In this document: one piece after another, positions 1 to 8,618 of the stretch
How positions within the stretch are numbered: position 1 is the stretch's first letter
Layout of the letters: each line of letters starts with the position of its first letter
From: Bog-473 sp963741995
GTDB lineage: Bacteria > Actinomycetota > Acidimicrobiia > Acidimicrobiales > RAAP-2
Reading direction: 5' to 3'
Assembly: GCA_963741995.1 (NCBI GenBank)
Contig: CAVUKI010000011.1
Span: 62,001-126,000, forward strand
Length of the DNA: 64,000 nt
Made by a program: the position numbers and the translations under genes
Notes under the pieces: generated by a model
What the model was told of the DNA's origin: nothing
The model's input: the letters and a program-made list of their open reading frames with translations, nothing else
The model's database searches: none

Positions 1-659
1 ATGCCTTCGCTCGCGAGCGCCGCTCCGAGCGCCTCACCCAGGGGCGCCGGCTCTCGGCCCAGCAGGTGCTCGGCCATGTCGGTGATGACCACCTCGCCGC
101 CGAGTCGGCGAACGACCTGACCCATTTCCACGCCGACGGGCCCACCGCCCAGAATGAGCAGGCGGCGCGGAATAGCCTTCATGGAGGTCGCGTCGCGGCT
201 GCCCCAAATGCCCTCGAGGTCGCGCAGACCTTTGACTGGTGGCACGACCGGATCGGCGCCGTTCGCCAGGACGATATGGTCGGCCGTGTGGCGCACGCCG
301 TCCACCTCGACGATGCCCGGGCCTGCCAGCCGACCAGAGCCGCGAAGAAGGTCGATTCCGTGATCGGCCAGCCAACGCTCCTGCCCGGCATCGGAGTAGT
401 CGGAGACCATGAAGTCACGCCAGGCAAAGACGGCCTCCACATCCAATTCCGCGCTCGAGACCGCTGCCCGCGCTCCGTGCACGGCTTCGCCCGGCCGCAG
501 CAGCGTCTTCGACGGGATGCACGCCCAATATGAGCATTCTCCCCCGACGAGCTCCCGCTCGACGACGGCAACGCGCAAGCCGCCCTCCGCCAAGGCGCCC
601 GCACAGTGCTCGCCCGGCGAGCCTCCGCCGAGCACGATGACGTCGTAGTCGCTGGTCAT
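1..659 (-). CDS. Dihydrolipoyl dehydrogenase-like FAD/NAD(P) disulfide oxidoreductase, C-terminus off the window edge
   Basis: The reverse strand reads open from an ATG at 659 to the window edge, giving the first 219 residues of a pyridine nucleotide-disulfide oxidoreductase. An N-terminal FAD-binding GGGSPG lies at residues 11-16, followed by the redox-active pair in CSYWAC (Cys42 and Cys47). A second dinucleotide fold starts at LILGGGPVG (about residue 168). The C-xxxx-C spacing is that of the lipoamide dehydrogenase/mercuric reductase group. The family moves electrons between NAD(P)H and a disulfide or related acceptor in the cytosol; the substrate cannot be told from this half. It is the third gene of a minus-strand operon, and its start codon overlaps the stop of the 55-residue gene before it. 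Confidence 0.9.
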   Translation of the reverse strand, partial: MTSDYDVIVLGGGSPGEHCAGALAEGGLRVAVVERELVGGECSYWACIPSKTLLRPGEAVHGARAAVSSAELDVEAVFAWRDFMVSDYSDAGQERWLADHGIDLLRGSGRLAGPGIVEVDGVRHTADHIVLANGADPVVPPVKGLRDLEGIWGSRDATSMKAIPRRLLILGGGPVGVEMGQVVRRLGGEVVITDMAEHLLGREPAPLGEALGAALASEG

Positions 660-823
660 GTCGGAAGCTCTTCCCCAGCCTGTTCGCGAACCATGTAGAG
701 GGCGTACCAGTCAGGCCAGTCCGGGTCGGCTTTTCCGATACGTTGCTCGTGTTGGCCGTGGGCTTCGGCCGCCCGTCGAAGAGCGCTCGCAACGTCATCC
801 ACGGACTCGTACGTCGTGGCCAT
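656..823 (-). CDS. Conserved-looking 55-residue hypothetical protein
   Basis: A short acidic protein begins MATTYESVDD and ends GEELPT. It has no signal peptide or membrane segment and a striking WPDWYALYMV stretch at residues 36-45. An AAAGGAG ribosome site sits correctly upstream of the ATG at 823. The stop overlaps the start of the following oxidoreductase (TGA within ATGA), and the VOC gene ends 12 bases upstream, so all three are probably co-transcribed and this one is translationally coupled. Function unknown; the good ribosome site and the overlap are the evidence that it is a real gene. Confidence 0.75.
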   Translation of the reverse strand: MATTYESVDDVASALRRAAEAHGQHEQRIGKADPDWPDWYALYMVREQAGEELPT

Positions 824-835
824 GAGGTTCTCCTT

Positions 836-1312
836 TCAGCGACCCGGCAGGCGAGTCTTTATCTCCTGGAGGATCCAGCCGTTGCCGTCCGGATCACTGA
901 AGGCGGCGAACGAGCCGTAGTCGGCATGTTCCGGGGCCGGGCCGTCGACGCGCCCTTGCGTCCCTGAGTGATGGAAGACCCCCGTCACATCGTGGAAGGT
1001 CTCGCTCACCTCGACACCTCGCTCGAGAAGGTCGGCGCGGGCGGTGTCGATGTCGTAGACCGTGAGTTGCAAGCCTTCGAATGAGCCAGCCGGGGCGCTC
1101 GTCAGGCCTTTGCCGAAGATGATCGAGCAGGCCGAGCCAGGTGGTGTGAGCTGCACGACCCTGTAGTCGTCGTCCTTTGCGAGATCGGCGTCCAGCCGCC
1201 ACCCGAGAGACTCGTAGAAGTGCTTTGCTCGGTCGACGTCGGTGACCGGCAGGACCACGACCTCGAGCCTGAAGTCTCCGACGTTCACCGGCTCGCTGCC
1301 AGCCGTGCTCAT
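836..1312 (-). CDS. VOC superfamily (glyoxalase/bleomycin-resistance-like) protein
   Basis: A 158-residue protein with the paired beta-alpha-beta-beta-beta pattern of vicinal-oxygen-chelate proteins. The N-terminal half holds VVVLPVTDVDRAKHFYESLGW, and the C-terminal half ends in FSDPDGNGWILQE with its conserved metal-ligand-type glutamate. VOC proteins include glyoxalases, dioxygenases and resistance proteins; the substrate is not predictable here. I chose the ATG at 1312, which has AGAGAGG upstream, over a further start at 1438 whose extra residues look non-coding. It is first in an operon with the 55-residue protein and the disulfide oxidoreductase. A related VOC gene with the same C-terminal motif lies at 47598-48011. 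Confidence 0.88.
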   Translation of the reverse strand: MSTAGSEPVNVGDFRLEVVVLPVTDVDRAKHFYESLGWRLDADLAKDDDYRVVQLTPPGSACSIIFGKGLTSAPAGSFEGLQLTVYDIDTARADLLERGVEVSETFHDVTGVFHHSGTQGRVDGPAPEHADYGSFAAFSDPDGNGWILQEIKTRLPGR

Positions 1313-1804
1313 CTCAGCCTCTCTTCGTTTGGGCCTGCACTGATTGGACGACGCAGCAGGGTCCGACGCAAAATCGCGACGATGTTGGAGGGTAGGCCCT
1401 GCTGGTTGGCCCTTGGGCGGTGGGGCGACCGACAGCACCTCACTGCGTGTGCGTTCACCTTTCCTCGCCTATGAGGGAAAGTCAAGGGTCGTGTCGAGGG
1501 CGCCATTTCGGATGTCGCCTGTGCCCTGCGAAGAGCCTGGCGGTGCGCCACATGGCCGGATCCGAGACTGGCCGCCGCGCGCGGATGGCGGGATCCAGGC
1601 ACGCTCGCGCCACGCTGTCGTGCCGACTCTCCCCAAGAGTCAATCCGAAAGCCCGAGGATGTCGGTTCGGGCCGGATACTGTTTGGGGTGGGTTCGATGA
1701 GGGGCGTCTCGGGAAAGGGTCGGCTGAGCGAAGCGACCTGGTATCCGTCGTCGGGCGCGCACTGTCCGGAGTCCTTCTGTTCGTGAGCCAAGAGCCAGCC
1801 TCGG
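1313..1804. other. Intergenic region between divergent genes
   Basis: About 490 bases between the VOC operon (leftward) and the DUF202 pair (rightward). Promoters for both must lie here. I see no convincing gene, repeat or strong inverted repeat; the open frames that cross it have no ribosome site and unremarkable composition. Confidence 0.6.
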
Positions 1805-2248
1805 GTGTGGAGAGCCGTGTCTGATCAGGACTCGAGCTGGGAGTCGGAAACGAACGCAGACGGCGGTACGGAGCCCCTCGGCCCTTCGGTCAGCGGAGGG
1901 GCGACAGCAGATGGGGACGATGAGCCCGACGTGCGGTTCACCTACGCCAACGAGCGGACATTCCTGGCATGGAACCGGACGGCCCTGGCGCTGATTGCGA
2001 CCGGGGTCGCTGCCACGCAGCTCCTGCCCAAACTCCAAGTGGAATGGGGGCGCCGTCTGCTGGGGCTCCCGCTCATTGCCCTGGGCGCGGTGGTGGCAGC
2101 GGAGAGTCTCCGCCAGTGGCGCGCCAACCAGCGGGCGATGCGGAGGGGTGAGCCGCTGCCGCGTTCATGGATGCCGCTCATCCTCACCATTGGCATCGTT
2201 GCGATCGGCGCGATCGCCGTCGCACTCGCTGCTCTCGGGAGCCGTTGA
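1805..2248 (+). CDS. DUF202 (YidH-like) inner-membrane protein
   Basis: About 147 residues with a hydrophilic acidic N-terminus, then the DUF202 signature VRFTYANERTFLAWNRTALA leading directly into three hydrophobic helices (about 60-80, 86-105 and 125-147). The family is small integral-membrane proteins of unknown biochemical role. The start is uncertain: GTG at 1805 or in-frame GTG at 1817, with a GGAG at 1809-1812. It is followed after six bases by a second, more divergent DUF202 gene, so the two probably form one operon and may form a heteromer. Confidence 0.85.
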   Translation: MWRAVSDQDSSWESETNADGGTEPLGPSVSGGATADGDDEPDVRFTYANERTFLAWNRTALALIATGVAATQLLPKLQVEWGRRLLGLPLIALGAVVAAESLRQWRANQRAMRRGEPLPRSWMPLILTIGIVAIGAIAVALAALGSR

Positions 2249-2254
2249 GGACCG

Positions 2255-2581
2255 ATGACCACCTCGTTGCAGACGCCAGAGGCAGGGCTCGCGGGAGAGC
2301 GCACGGTCCTCGCGTGGAACCGTTCGGGTCTCGCAGTAGTGGTGTGCGTTGCGGTGCTCATGCGTCACGTCTGGCCGCTCCGAGGCACGGATCAGGAGGT
2401 GGCCCTGGGCCTGATCGCGGCTGCCGTCGCGCTTTGGGCCGTCCTTCTCGCGGTCCTCACCTTCTCGGCTGAGAGCCGGAACGGATATGTGCCCCACGGC
2501 GCCAACGTCTTCCGCCTCATGACCGCCGGAACGCTCCTCCTCGCGGTCGTGGGTTTCGTTGCCGCCTTTGCGACATCGTGA
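2255..2581 (+). CDS. Second DUF202-family membrane protein
   Basis: A 108-residue protein carrying the shortened DUF202 signature AGERTVLAWNRSGLAV at residues 12-27, followed by three predicted membrane helices (about 25-42, 50-70 and 88-106). It lacks the long acidic N-terminus of its upstream partner. Tandem DUF202 pairs of this kind suggest a two-subunit membrane assembly, but no function is established. It converges on the acyl-CoA synthetase gene, whose stop lies only five bases beyond. Confidence 0.85.
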   Translation: MTTSLQTPEAGLAGERTVLAWNRSGLAVVVCVAVLMRHVWPLRGTDQEVALGLIAAAVALWAVLLAVLTFSAESRNGYVPHGANVFRLMTAGTLLLAVVGFVAAFATS

Positions 2582-2586
2582 GCGAC

Positions 2587-4050
2587 TCAGTCGTCTTGCG
2601 GCTCCGAGCTGACACGCTGAGCTCGCAGGGCACTGCGGCGTAGCTTGCCCGCTTCGTTCCGTAGTGGCTGATCCGTGTACTCGACAGAGCGGGGGATTTT
2701 GTAACGAGCGACTCTCTCCGCGACGAAGGACAGGAGATCCTGCGGCGGGACGGCCTCAGGATCTGCCTCCACGATGGCATGCACCGTGTTGCCAAGATCT
2801 TCGTCTGGGAGGCCGATGACGGCCGCGGACCGTACGGAGGGGTGTTCCTGCATCGCCGCCTCGACCTCGGCCGGGTAGACGTTTGCCCCCCCCGTCAGAA
2901 TCATGTCCTCGAGCCGGTCACCCAGGTACAGGTAGTTGTCTTCGTCCAGCCATCCCACGTCCCCGAGCGACTCCCACCCGCCTTCACGGCTCCGCGCCGA
3001 GGCGCCGATGTAGCGGTAGGTCGGTCGGTCCCGCGCGCTGCGCAACCACACCTCGCCTTCCTGGCCGGCCGCCAGCTCGGTTCCCTCAGGATCGCAGATC
3101 ATGACGGTGCCCGGTGTGGGCCGGCCGACCGAGCCGCGGTGGGCCAGCCATTCGGTCCCGGTGATGATTGTGGCCGCTTGCGCCTCGGTACCCGCATAGA
3201 GCTCGAAGAGACGGTCCGCCCCGAGCCAGTCGATCCAGACCTGCTTGAGCCATTGCGGGCAGGGCTCGGCCAGATGCCAGACGGACTGAAGAGACGACAG
3301 ATCGTAGGAGTCGCGGACTTCTTCCGGCAGCCGCCAGATTCGCTTCATCATCGTGGGCACCAAGTAGACCGTGTCGGCCTGGTACCGGTCTATTGCCTCG
3401 AGCGTGGCCTCAGCGTCGAAGCGAGGGAGGACGACGACGTGGCTTCCTCCCAACCAAGCTGAGCACGACCAGACAATGGGCCCGTTGTGGTAGAGCGGGG
3501 CGGGTACGACCATGCAGCCATCCGCCTTGCCGAAGAGGGGTGGCGCGTCCGGATCGCACAGCGCCGGATCACCCGACACGATCAGTTTCGGTCGTCCCGT
3601 CGAGCCACCTGAGGTCGGGGCCTTCCATGCGGGGGAGGTGACGTCGGGGAGAGGGTCGTCCGGCAGATCGGGGTCGGGCCGGTAACCAGCAGGCAACGTC
3701 CGACGTCCCCCCGCCAGCTCCGCCGGCACGCCGATCACGGCGGAGGGGTTCGCCAGTTCGAGGATGGCCTGAAGCTCGCGTGGCGGCAGCTTGGCCGACA
3801 CGGGCTGGGGAATAGCGCCGACCTTCCAACTCGCGGCAAACGTGACGAACCAGTTGATCGAATTGGGGAGGGCAATTGTGATCATGTCGCCTTGTCCGAC
3901 GCCTCCAGTGGCCAAATCGCGCGCAAGCCGATTGGCCGCCGATTCGAGCTCAGATCGAGTGATGCTCTGTTCGCCGCACGTAATCGCCGGTCGGTCGGGA
4001 TCCTGCTCCGCGAGCTCGGTCAGTCGCCGACCGTAGGAAATGAGGGTCAC
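2587..4050 (-). CDS. AMP-forming acyl-CoA synthetase/ligase
   Basis: A 487-residue ANL-superfamily enzyme that activates a carboxylate with ATP and joins it to coenzyme A. The nucleotide loop reads SGGSTGRPKL (about residue 147). The motif ELYAGTEA (A5) and the hinge region YLGDRLEDMILTGG (A8) follow. The C-terminal catalytic lysine lies in NEAGKLRR. Length is somewhat short for the family but complete. Substrate is unknown; AMP-ligases of this type in actinobacteria often feed fatty, aromatic or steroid-derived acids to beta-oxidation. GTG start at 4050. It is the last gene of an operon with the DHFR gene 24 bases upstream. Confidence 0.9.
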   Translation of the reverse strand: MTLISYGRRLTELAEQDPDRPAITCGEQSITRSELESAANRLARDLATGGVGQGDMITIALPNSINWFVTFAASWKVGAIPQPVSAKLPPRELQAILELANPSAVIGVPAELAGGRRTLPAGYRPDPDLPDDPLPDVTSPAWKAPTSGGSTGRPKLIVSGDPALCDPDAPPLFGKADGCMVVPAPLYHNGPIVWSCSAWLGGSHVVVLPRFDAEATLEAIDRYQADTVYLVPTMMKRIWRLPEEVRDSYDLSSLQSVWHLAEPCPQWLKQVWIDWLGADRLFELYAGTEAQAATIITGTEWLAHRGSVGRPTPGTVMICDPEGTELAAGQEGEVWLRSARDRPTYRYIGASARSREGGWESLGDVGWLDEDNYLYLGDRLEDMILTGGANVYPAEVEAAMQEHPSVRSAAVIGLPDEDLGNTVHAIVEADPEAVPPQDLLSFVAERVARYKIPRSVEYTDQPLRNEAGKLRRSALRAQRVSSEPQDD

Positions 4051-4074
4051 GTCAACGAGCGTATTGGGTGGCCG

Positions 4075-4572
4075 TCATGGGCCGAAGACCTCGCGCTCCG
4101 GACCGACGCGGCGCCAGGTCTCGAATCGAAAGGTGACGCCGCCTTCCTGGCGGTCGTCACTCTGGCTCTCGAGCTCGAATTCCCCCGTGTACTGCGGAAA
4201 GAACTTTGTGCAATCGAAGTCACCCAGGACCTGGGTCAACAGCAGCTCGTGGGCTTGGCCGATCGTCTCCGCGTAGATGGTGGCCCCACCGATGACCCAG
4301 ATGTCTTCATCCGGATGAGCGGCACGGAGCTGGTCGAGGCTCGCGACGACCGCAAAGCCGTGACGAAGCGGCGTCGATGTAGAGGTGAAAACGTAGTTCT
4401 CTCTCTCGTGGAGCGGGGCCGCGAACTCGTCGTAGGTGGCTCGGCCCATGACGATGAGGCCACTCGAGGTCTTCTCGCGGAAGTAGGCGCTGTCGCCGGG
4501 CAGCTTCCACGGGATGCCCGAATCGGTGGCGATGCCTCGCTGAGAATCGAGAGCGGCGATCAGGCGGATCAT
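4075..4572 (-). CDS. folA: Dihydrofolate reductase
   Basis: A 165-residue DHFR-fold protein that would reduce dihydrofolate with NADPH. The N-terminus MIRLIAALDSQRGIATDSGIPW carries the family's first strand and the active-site loop. Next come KLPGDSAYFREKT (the active-site helix), VMGRATYDEF and DIWVIGGATIYAE (the NADPH-binding GG motif). The acidic residue of classical DHFR active sites (WxxPxDxxxF) is present as the D of LPGDSAYF. Some such proteins are RibD-like reductases rather than true DHFRs; the WKLPGD context favours DHFR. It sits between a membrane protein and an acyl-CoA synthetase in a three-gene operon. Confidence 0.85.
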   Translation of the reverse strand: MIRLIAALDSQRGIATDSGIPWKLPGDSAYFREKTSSGLIVMGRATYDEFAAPLHERENYVFTSTSTPLRHGFAVVASLDQLRAAHPDEDIWVIGGATIYAETIGQAHELLLTQVLGDFDCTKFFPQYTGEFELESQSDDRQEGGVTFRFETWRRVGPEREVFGP

Positions 4573-4585
4573 GGCGTGGGCATTT

Positions 4586-5314
4586 CTACGGGATGGGCGG
4601 AGATGTCGCGATCTCGACGATAGCGACGATCATCATGATGCCGCTCAGGGTGACAAGGGCCAAGCGGATCCGGAGAAAGCGGAAATGACCGCTTATCCCG
4701 ATGAGGAACAGAATTGTGGCGAGGTAGATGGTGTCCCGGATGTAGTTGTCCGCATTCGACCCGGCCTGTACCCCGAGCGTGTAGTCCTCGCTCGCTTTCG
4801 TGTCGAGTGCGCTGGAGGCAGCGAGCTCCGGCTGTTTGTACTGGGCCATGAAGGTCGGGCCGGGCGGTGCTTTCGCATTGGTGAACGGATCGGTGGCCAG
4901 CCATGCATCGAACGCCACCTTGAAGGCCGGCCGAAATCGCCGAACGGCGACCGATTCTGCGATCGTGTCACCTGCTACGTAGGCCGTGAACCACGTGTTG
5001 AAGGTGGTCGAGTCGAAGTTCTTGAGATTCTGGGCATTCAGGGCCGCTCTGTTCGCTTCGGTCCGATCTGCCGACGCCTGAGCGAGCCGGATCGATGACT
5101 CCGTGTTCCATTTGGCCGAGGCGAACCCGGTGTACGCGGCGAGCAGGGCCACAATCGCCAGCATCACCGCCTCGATAATGGACAGGGTCCGGTCATGGTC
5201 CCTCGTCCCCGAGTCGGCCTCCGATCCCTCGCCGTCTGGCGCGTGCTGCGCCGAATGCGTCTTGTGTCGAGAGATCTCGCCGGCCACTTCGCTCGAGGAC
5301 AGTCCCTCAGCCAT
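4586..5314 (-). CDS. Membrane protein with an extracytoplasmic middle domain (DUF4337-like)
   Basis: A 242-residue protein. It has a hydrophilic N-terminal 45 residues and one membrane helix (LSIIEAVMLAIVALLAAYTGF). A region of about 110 residues rich in Ala, Asn and Thr follows (WNTESSIRLAQASADRTEANRA). Two closely spaced helices close the protein (about 190-207 and 215-235). This arrangement resembles DUF4337-type proteins, whose function is unknown. It is first in a minus-strand operon, 13 bases ahead of the DHFR gene. Confidence 0.7.
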   Translation of the reverse strand: MAEGLSSSEVAGEISRHKTHSAQHAPDGEGSEADSGTRDHDRTLSIIEAVMLAIVALLAAYTGFASAKWNTESSIRLAQASADRTEANRAALNAQNLKNFDSTTFNTWFTAYVAGDTIAESVAVRRFRPAFKVAFDAWLATDPFTNAKAPPGPTFMAQYKQPELAASSALDTKASEDYTLGVQAGSNADNYIRDTIYLATILFLIGISGHFRFLRIRLALVTLSGIMMIVAIVEIATSPPIP

Positions 5315-5697
5315 TCACCTTCCCTTGATCGCGTGCCGACGAATGAACCTCTGGCATGCACACGTTACTCAGAGCCGTCGATGCGGGAGAAGGTGTCGGC
5401 CGCCGGACACTTCGGTATCCGCCAGGCCCGAAGAGGCGGTCAATAGTCTCTGCGCAATGCTTTCTGGTCTGCGGCGCGTGGTCCCTCTTTCCTCCCCCCG
5501 CACCACGCAGTGTGCCGGCAACGAACCAGTACCGGTGAGTCAACAACGAGGTCTCGGGTGACCACAAGGCTCAAGGTCATCGCGCCACCACGCGGCCACA
5601 GGATAGGTTCGCGGGTGAGGCCGCATACCTCTCGGTTGAGGTGTCTGGACGGCATGGGAGTGAGCCGGAGATCGATGCAGCGCCTGAGGAGGGGACA
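5315..5697. other. Intergenic region between divergent genes
   Basis: About 380 bases between the leftward membrane-protein operon and the rightward ClC gene. It holds the ClC ribosome site (GAGGAGGGG just before 5698) and presumably both promoters. No gene or convincing structured element is visible. Confidence 0.55.
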
Positions 5698-7074
5698 ATG
5701 ACCGACTCGGCCGCATCGCCCGCCCCGGACCCGGCCGCCTCGCCGGCCCCGGACCCGCTTGCGATCATCAAGTCTCGGAGTTACGTCGTTCTCCTTCTGT
5801 TGGGGGCCCTCATCGGCGTCCCCGTGGCCGCGGTGGCCTACTTTTTCTTGTACGCCATCGCCAAGGTCCAGACCGAGGTCTTCACCGATCTCCCGAACAG
5901 CGTTGGGTTTCATGGCGAGCCCCTGTGGTGGCCGCTGCCCTGGCTGGCCCTCAGTGGGTTCCTGGTCGCTCTGGCCATTCGCTACCTACCCGGAACTGGA
6001 GGCCACGAGCCCTCGGAGGGTTTCAAATCCGGCGGCCCGGTGCCACCCGCCGAGCTCTTCGGCATCGTCGCCGCGGCCTTTGCCACGCTGAGTCTCGGCG
6101 TCGTGCTCGGCCCAGAAGCGCCGTTGATCGCAATCGGGAGCGGTCTCGGCGTTCTCGCGGTGCACTTGTTCAAGCGGGACGCGCCGCCGATGGCCGTCGT
6201 CGTGATCGGTGTCGCCGGGAGCTTCGCTGCCATTGCCACGCTTCTGGGCTCGCCCCTGGTCGGCGCGTTCCTGCTCATGGAGATGGCCGGGTTGGGCGGT
6301 CCGATGATGGAATTGGTGCTGATCCCTGGGCTTCTCTCGGCCGGTGTGGGCGCCCTGATCTTCGTGGGCCTCGACAATCTCACCGGATTCGGGACGTTTT
6401 CTTTGAGTGTGGGAGCGCTTCCCCATGCCGGGTCGCCAACGGGGGCTGAGTTCCTCTGGGCGATCGTCATCGGCCTCGGTGCCGCCTTCGCCGCTACCGG
6501 CATCTTCAGGCTGGCGTCCCTGCTGCGTCCGCTCGTGCAGCGAAGGCGAATCCTGCTCACACCCGTCGCCGGCCTGGCGGTCGGCGGCCTGGCCATCGTC
6601 TTTGCGGCTGGGACCACCCACAGCTCTTCAGAAGTCTTGTTCTCCGGTCAAAGCGCGTTGCCGACGCTCGTCCAGCAGGCGGCCGGTTGGAGCGTCGGCG
6701 CCCTGGTGTTGCTGGTTGTCTGCAAGGGACTGGCCTATGCGATCTCGCTGAGCGGCTTTCGGGGAGGTCCGATCTTCCCGAGCATGTTCATCGGCGCCGC
6801 CGGCGGTATCGCTCTCTCCCACGTGGGCGGGTTGCCGATGATCGCCGGCGCGGCCATGGGGGTCGGGGCAATGGTCGCCGGGGCGCTGAAGATGCCGATG
6901 ACCGCTGTGCTTCTCCCGAGCCTCCTCTTCCTCTCCGATGCCGTCGCGCTCATGCCGGTCGTGATCGTGGCAGTGGTGGTGTCGTATGTCGTCGCCGTCT
7001 GGATCAAGCCGTCGCCTCCCGCGGACGACTCGGCGGCGGGACCATCCGCTCCGGCCGCCGCAGCGACGGGCTGA
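5698..7074 (+). CDS. ClC-family chloride channel/antiporter
   Basis: A 458-residue polytopic membrane protein with about ten or more hydrophobic segments. ClC signature elements are recognisable. GTGGHEPSEGF takes the place of the usual GSGIPE selectivity motif. VVLGPEAPLIAIG takes the place of G(K/R)EGP and keeps the gating glutamate. FRGGPIFPSMFIGA corresponds to GGxFxP. Retention of that glutamate is compatible with Cl-/H+ exchange, while the divergent first motif suggests altered selectivity. I chose the ATG at 5698 because GAGGAGGGG lies just upstream; an upstream GTG at 5641 would add 19 unlikely residues. The N-terminus has an APDPAASPAPDP repeat. Confidence 0.9.
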   Translation: MTDSAASPAPDPAASPAPDPLAIIKSRSYVVLLLLGALIGVPVAAVAYFFLYAIAKVQTEVFTDLPNSVGFHGEPLWWPLPWLALSGFLVALAIRYLPGTGGHEPSEGFKSGGPVPPAELFGIVAAAFATLSLGVVLGPEAPLIAIGSGLGVLAVHLFKRDAPPMAVVVIGVAGSFAAIATLLGSPLVGAFLLMEMAGLGGPMMELVLIPGLLSAGVGALIFVGLDNLTGFGTFSLSVGALPHAGSPTGAEFLWAIVIGLGAAFAATGIFRLASLLRPLVQRRRILLTPVAGLAVGGLAIVFAAGTTHSSSEVLFSGQSALPTLVQQAAGWSVGALVLLVVCKGLAYAISLSGFRGGPIFPSMFIGAAGGIALSHVGGLPMIAGAAMGVGAMVAGALKMPMTAVLLPSLLFLSDAVALMPVVIVAVVVSYVVAVWIKPSPPADDSAAGPSAPAAAATG

Positions 7075-7082
7075 CCCGACGC

Positions 7083-8261
7083 CTACAATTTGTAGAGCTT
7101 GACGGCGTTCTCGCCCATCACCTTGCGTTGGGTCTCCGGCCGCAGCGTGGCGATCTTCTCCTTGACCATTTCCAGCGGGTTCGGGTGCAGGCTGGTGGGG
7201 TGGGGGAAATCTGTCTCGAACATGATGTTGTCCTCGCCGACGGCGTCGATGAGGTGTTGGAGGTCCCCCCGGCCGGTCTCGAACCAGAAGGTGGCGTACC
7301 AGTTGTCCCGGAAATACTCCGAAGGGAGTTTCTCCAGCTTGTGGAACCACTCCGGCGCGTTCTCCTCGAGCTCGTAGTCCATGGCCTCGAGCATGAAAGG
7401 TACCCACCCGATCCCGCTCTCGACCGAGACCATCTTGAGGGCGGGGTGTCGGTCGAACATGCCTGAGTAGGCGCTGTTGAGGAGCAGTCGCGAGTTGTTC
7501 TGGAACAACGACGCGCCACCGATGGCCGGCTTCACGTAGTCGTCCTGGCTCGGCCAGAACGTGGTGCCGAAATAGGACAATGCGGTTTGGCTCGCCCCGA
7601 TGTGGAAGTGCACCGGCAAATCGAGCCCGGCGCAGACCTCCCAGAAGGGATCCCAGGCCGGGTCGCCCAGGTCGGGGGAGCCCGAGTCCTGCGGGTCTGC
7701 GGTCATGTTGACCCCCCGGAAGCCCATCTCGGCGCAGCGCTGGGCTTCCCCGACACATTCGGAGATATCCCACGCGGGCATGATCGGCATGGGCAGGAAC
7801 CGGTTGACCGACTCTTCCTGCACCTCCGCCATGGCGTCGTTGTAGAGCCGGACGCACAGCATGGGGATCTCGGGGTCCGTGATCGCGTTCCACAGGTTCT
7901 GGCCCCCGAGACCGATGGAGTTCGGATAGAGCACCTGGGCGTCGATGCCGAGCCTGTCGATCAGGCGGAGCCGCTCCACGGGGTCCCAGGCGGCGGGGTG
8001 CACGTCCCCGATGCCCCACGAGCCACCCTGGGACTCCTGGAAAGGGTGCTTCTTTCCTTCATGGTCGACCGTGCCCCCCGATCCGGCCTTGCCGAACGTC
8101 TTGCCCTCAATGACCCACATGTCCATGCCGTCGATGTGCTCGACGTGGGGGACCTTGTCCTCGTAGCCCCTGGGTGCCCGTTCGGTGAACAGATCGTGCC
8201 GCTCTGTCATGTGTGAGTCCGCGTCGACCACGCGTAGTTCCTGAGCCAGCTGCAGCATCAA
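7083..8261 (-). CDS. Amidohydrolase family 2 (ACMSD-like) metal-dependent hydrolase
   Basis: A 392-residue TIM-barrel hydrolase of the amidohydrolase-2 group. The N-terminal strand VVDADSHMTE carries the metal-site-like DADSH. LPVHFHIGAS supplies the central histidines. The C-terminal FETDFPHPTS supplies the catalytic aspartate of family 2. Members decarboxylate or hydrolyse aromatic and cyclic acids (for example ACMS, resorcylate or amide substrates). In actinobacteria many copies sit in degradation loci. It converges on the ClC gene (8 bases) and has no operon partner. A second, divergent family member lies at 22555-23913. Confidence 0.87.
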   Translation of the reverse strand: MMLQLAQELRVVDADSHMTERHDLFTERAPRGYEDKVPHVEHIDGMDMWVIEGKTFGKAGSGGTVDHEGKKHPFQESQGGSWGIGDVHPAAWDPVERLRLIDRLGIDAQVLYPNSIGLGGQNLWNAITDPEIPMLCVRLYNDAMAEVQEESVNRFLPMPIMPAWDISECVGEAQRCAEMGFRGVNMTADPQDSGSPDLGDPAWDPFWEVCAGLDLPVHFHIGASQTALSYFGTTFWPSQDDYVKPAIGGASLFQNNSRLLLNSAYSGMFDRHPALKMVSVESGIGWVPFMLEAMDYELEENAPEWFHKLEKLPSEYFRDNWYATFWFETGRGDLQHLIDAVGEDNIMFETDFPHPTSLHPNPLEMVKEKIATLRPETQRKVMGENAVKLYKL

Positions 8262-8618
8262 GGCGCCTTCCCGTCGGTCGGCTCACGGCGTGAGCCCTCG
8301 GATCACGTTATTCCGCTCCCGCAGGGCTCGTGGCATCGACCGGGGGACTCCGGTGGGCGAGGAGTGCCCCATCGAGATGAGGCGATGGTCCTGTGATCCG
8401 CGCCGAGAGCGTCGAAAGGTTTTCAAAGAGCCGTACGGCGACGTCGACGAGTGGAGCCCCGGACCTCGTTCCCCGCCGGACGCGTCGTGGCCCGGGCGGG
8501 AGGGGAGTGCGACCACCCCGTGTGCCAGCCTCCAGAACGTCGCGCCGGGGCTGGCTGTCGTCGGCTGACCTCGGCCGGGGTGACGGGGCGGGAGCGATTC
8601 CTGGTAAACCCCCCGGAC
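8262..8618. other. Intergenic region between divergent genes
   Basis: About 357 bases between the amidohydrolase (leftward) and the siderophore-interacting protein (rightward). Nothing recognisable. An alternative GTG start for the latter lies at 8580. No gene with a ribosome site is evident. Confidence 0.5.
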
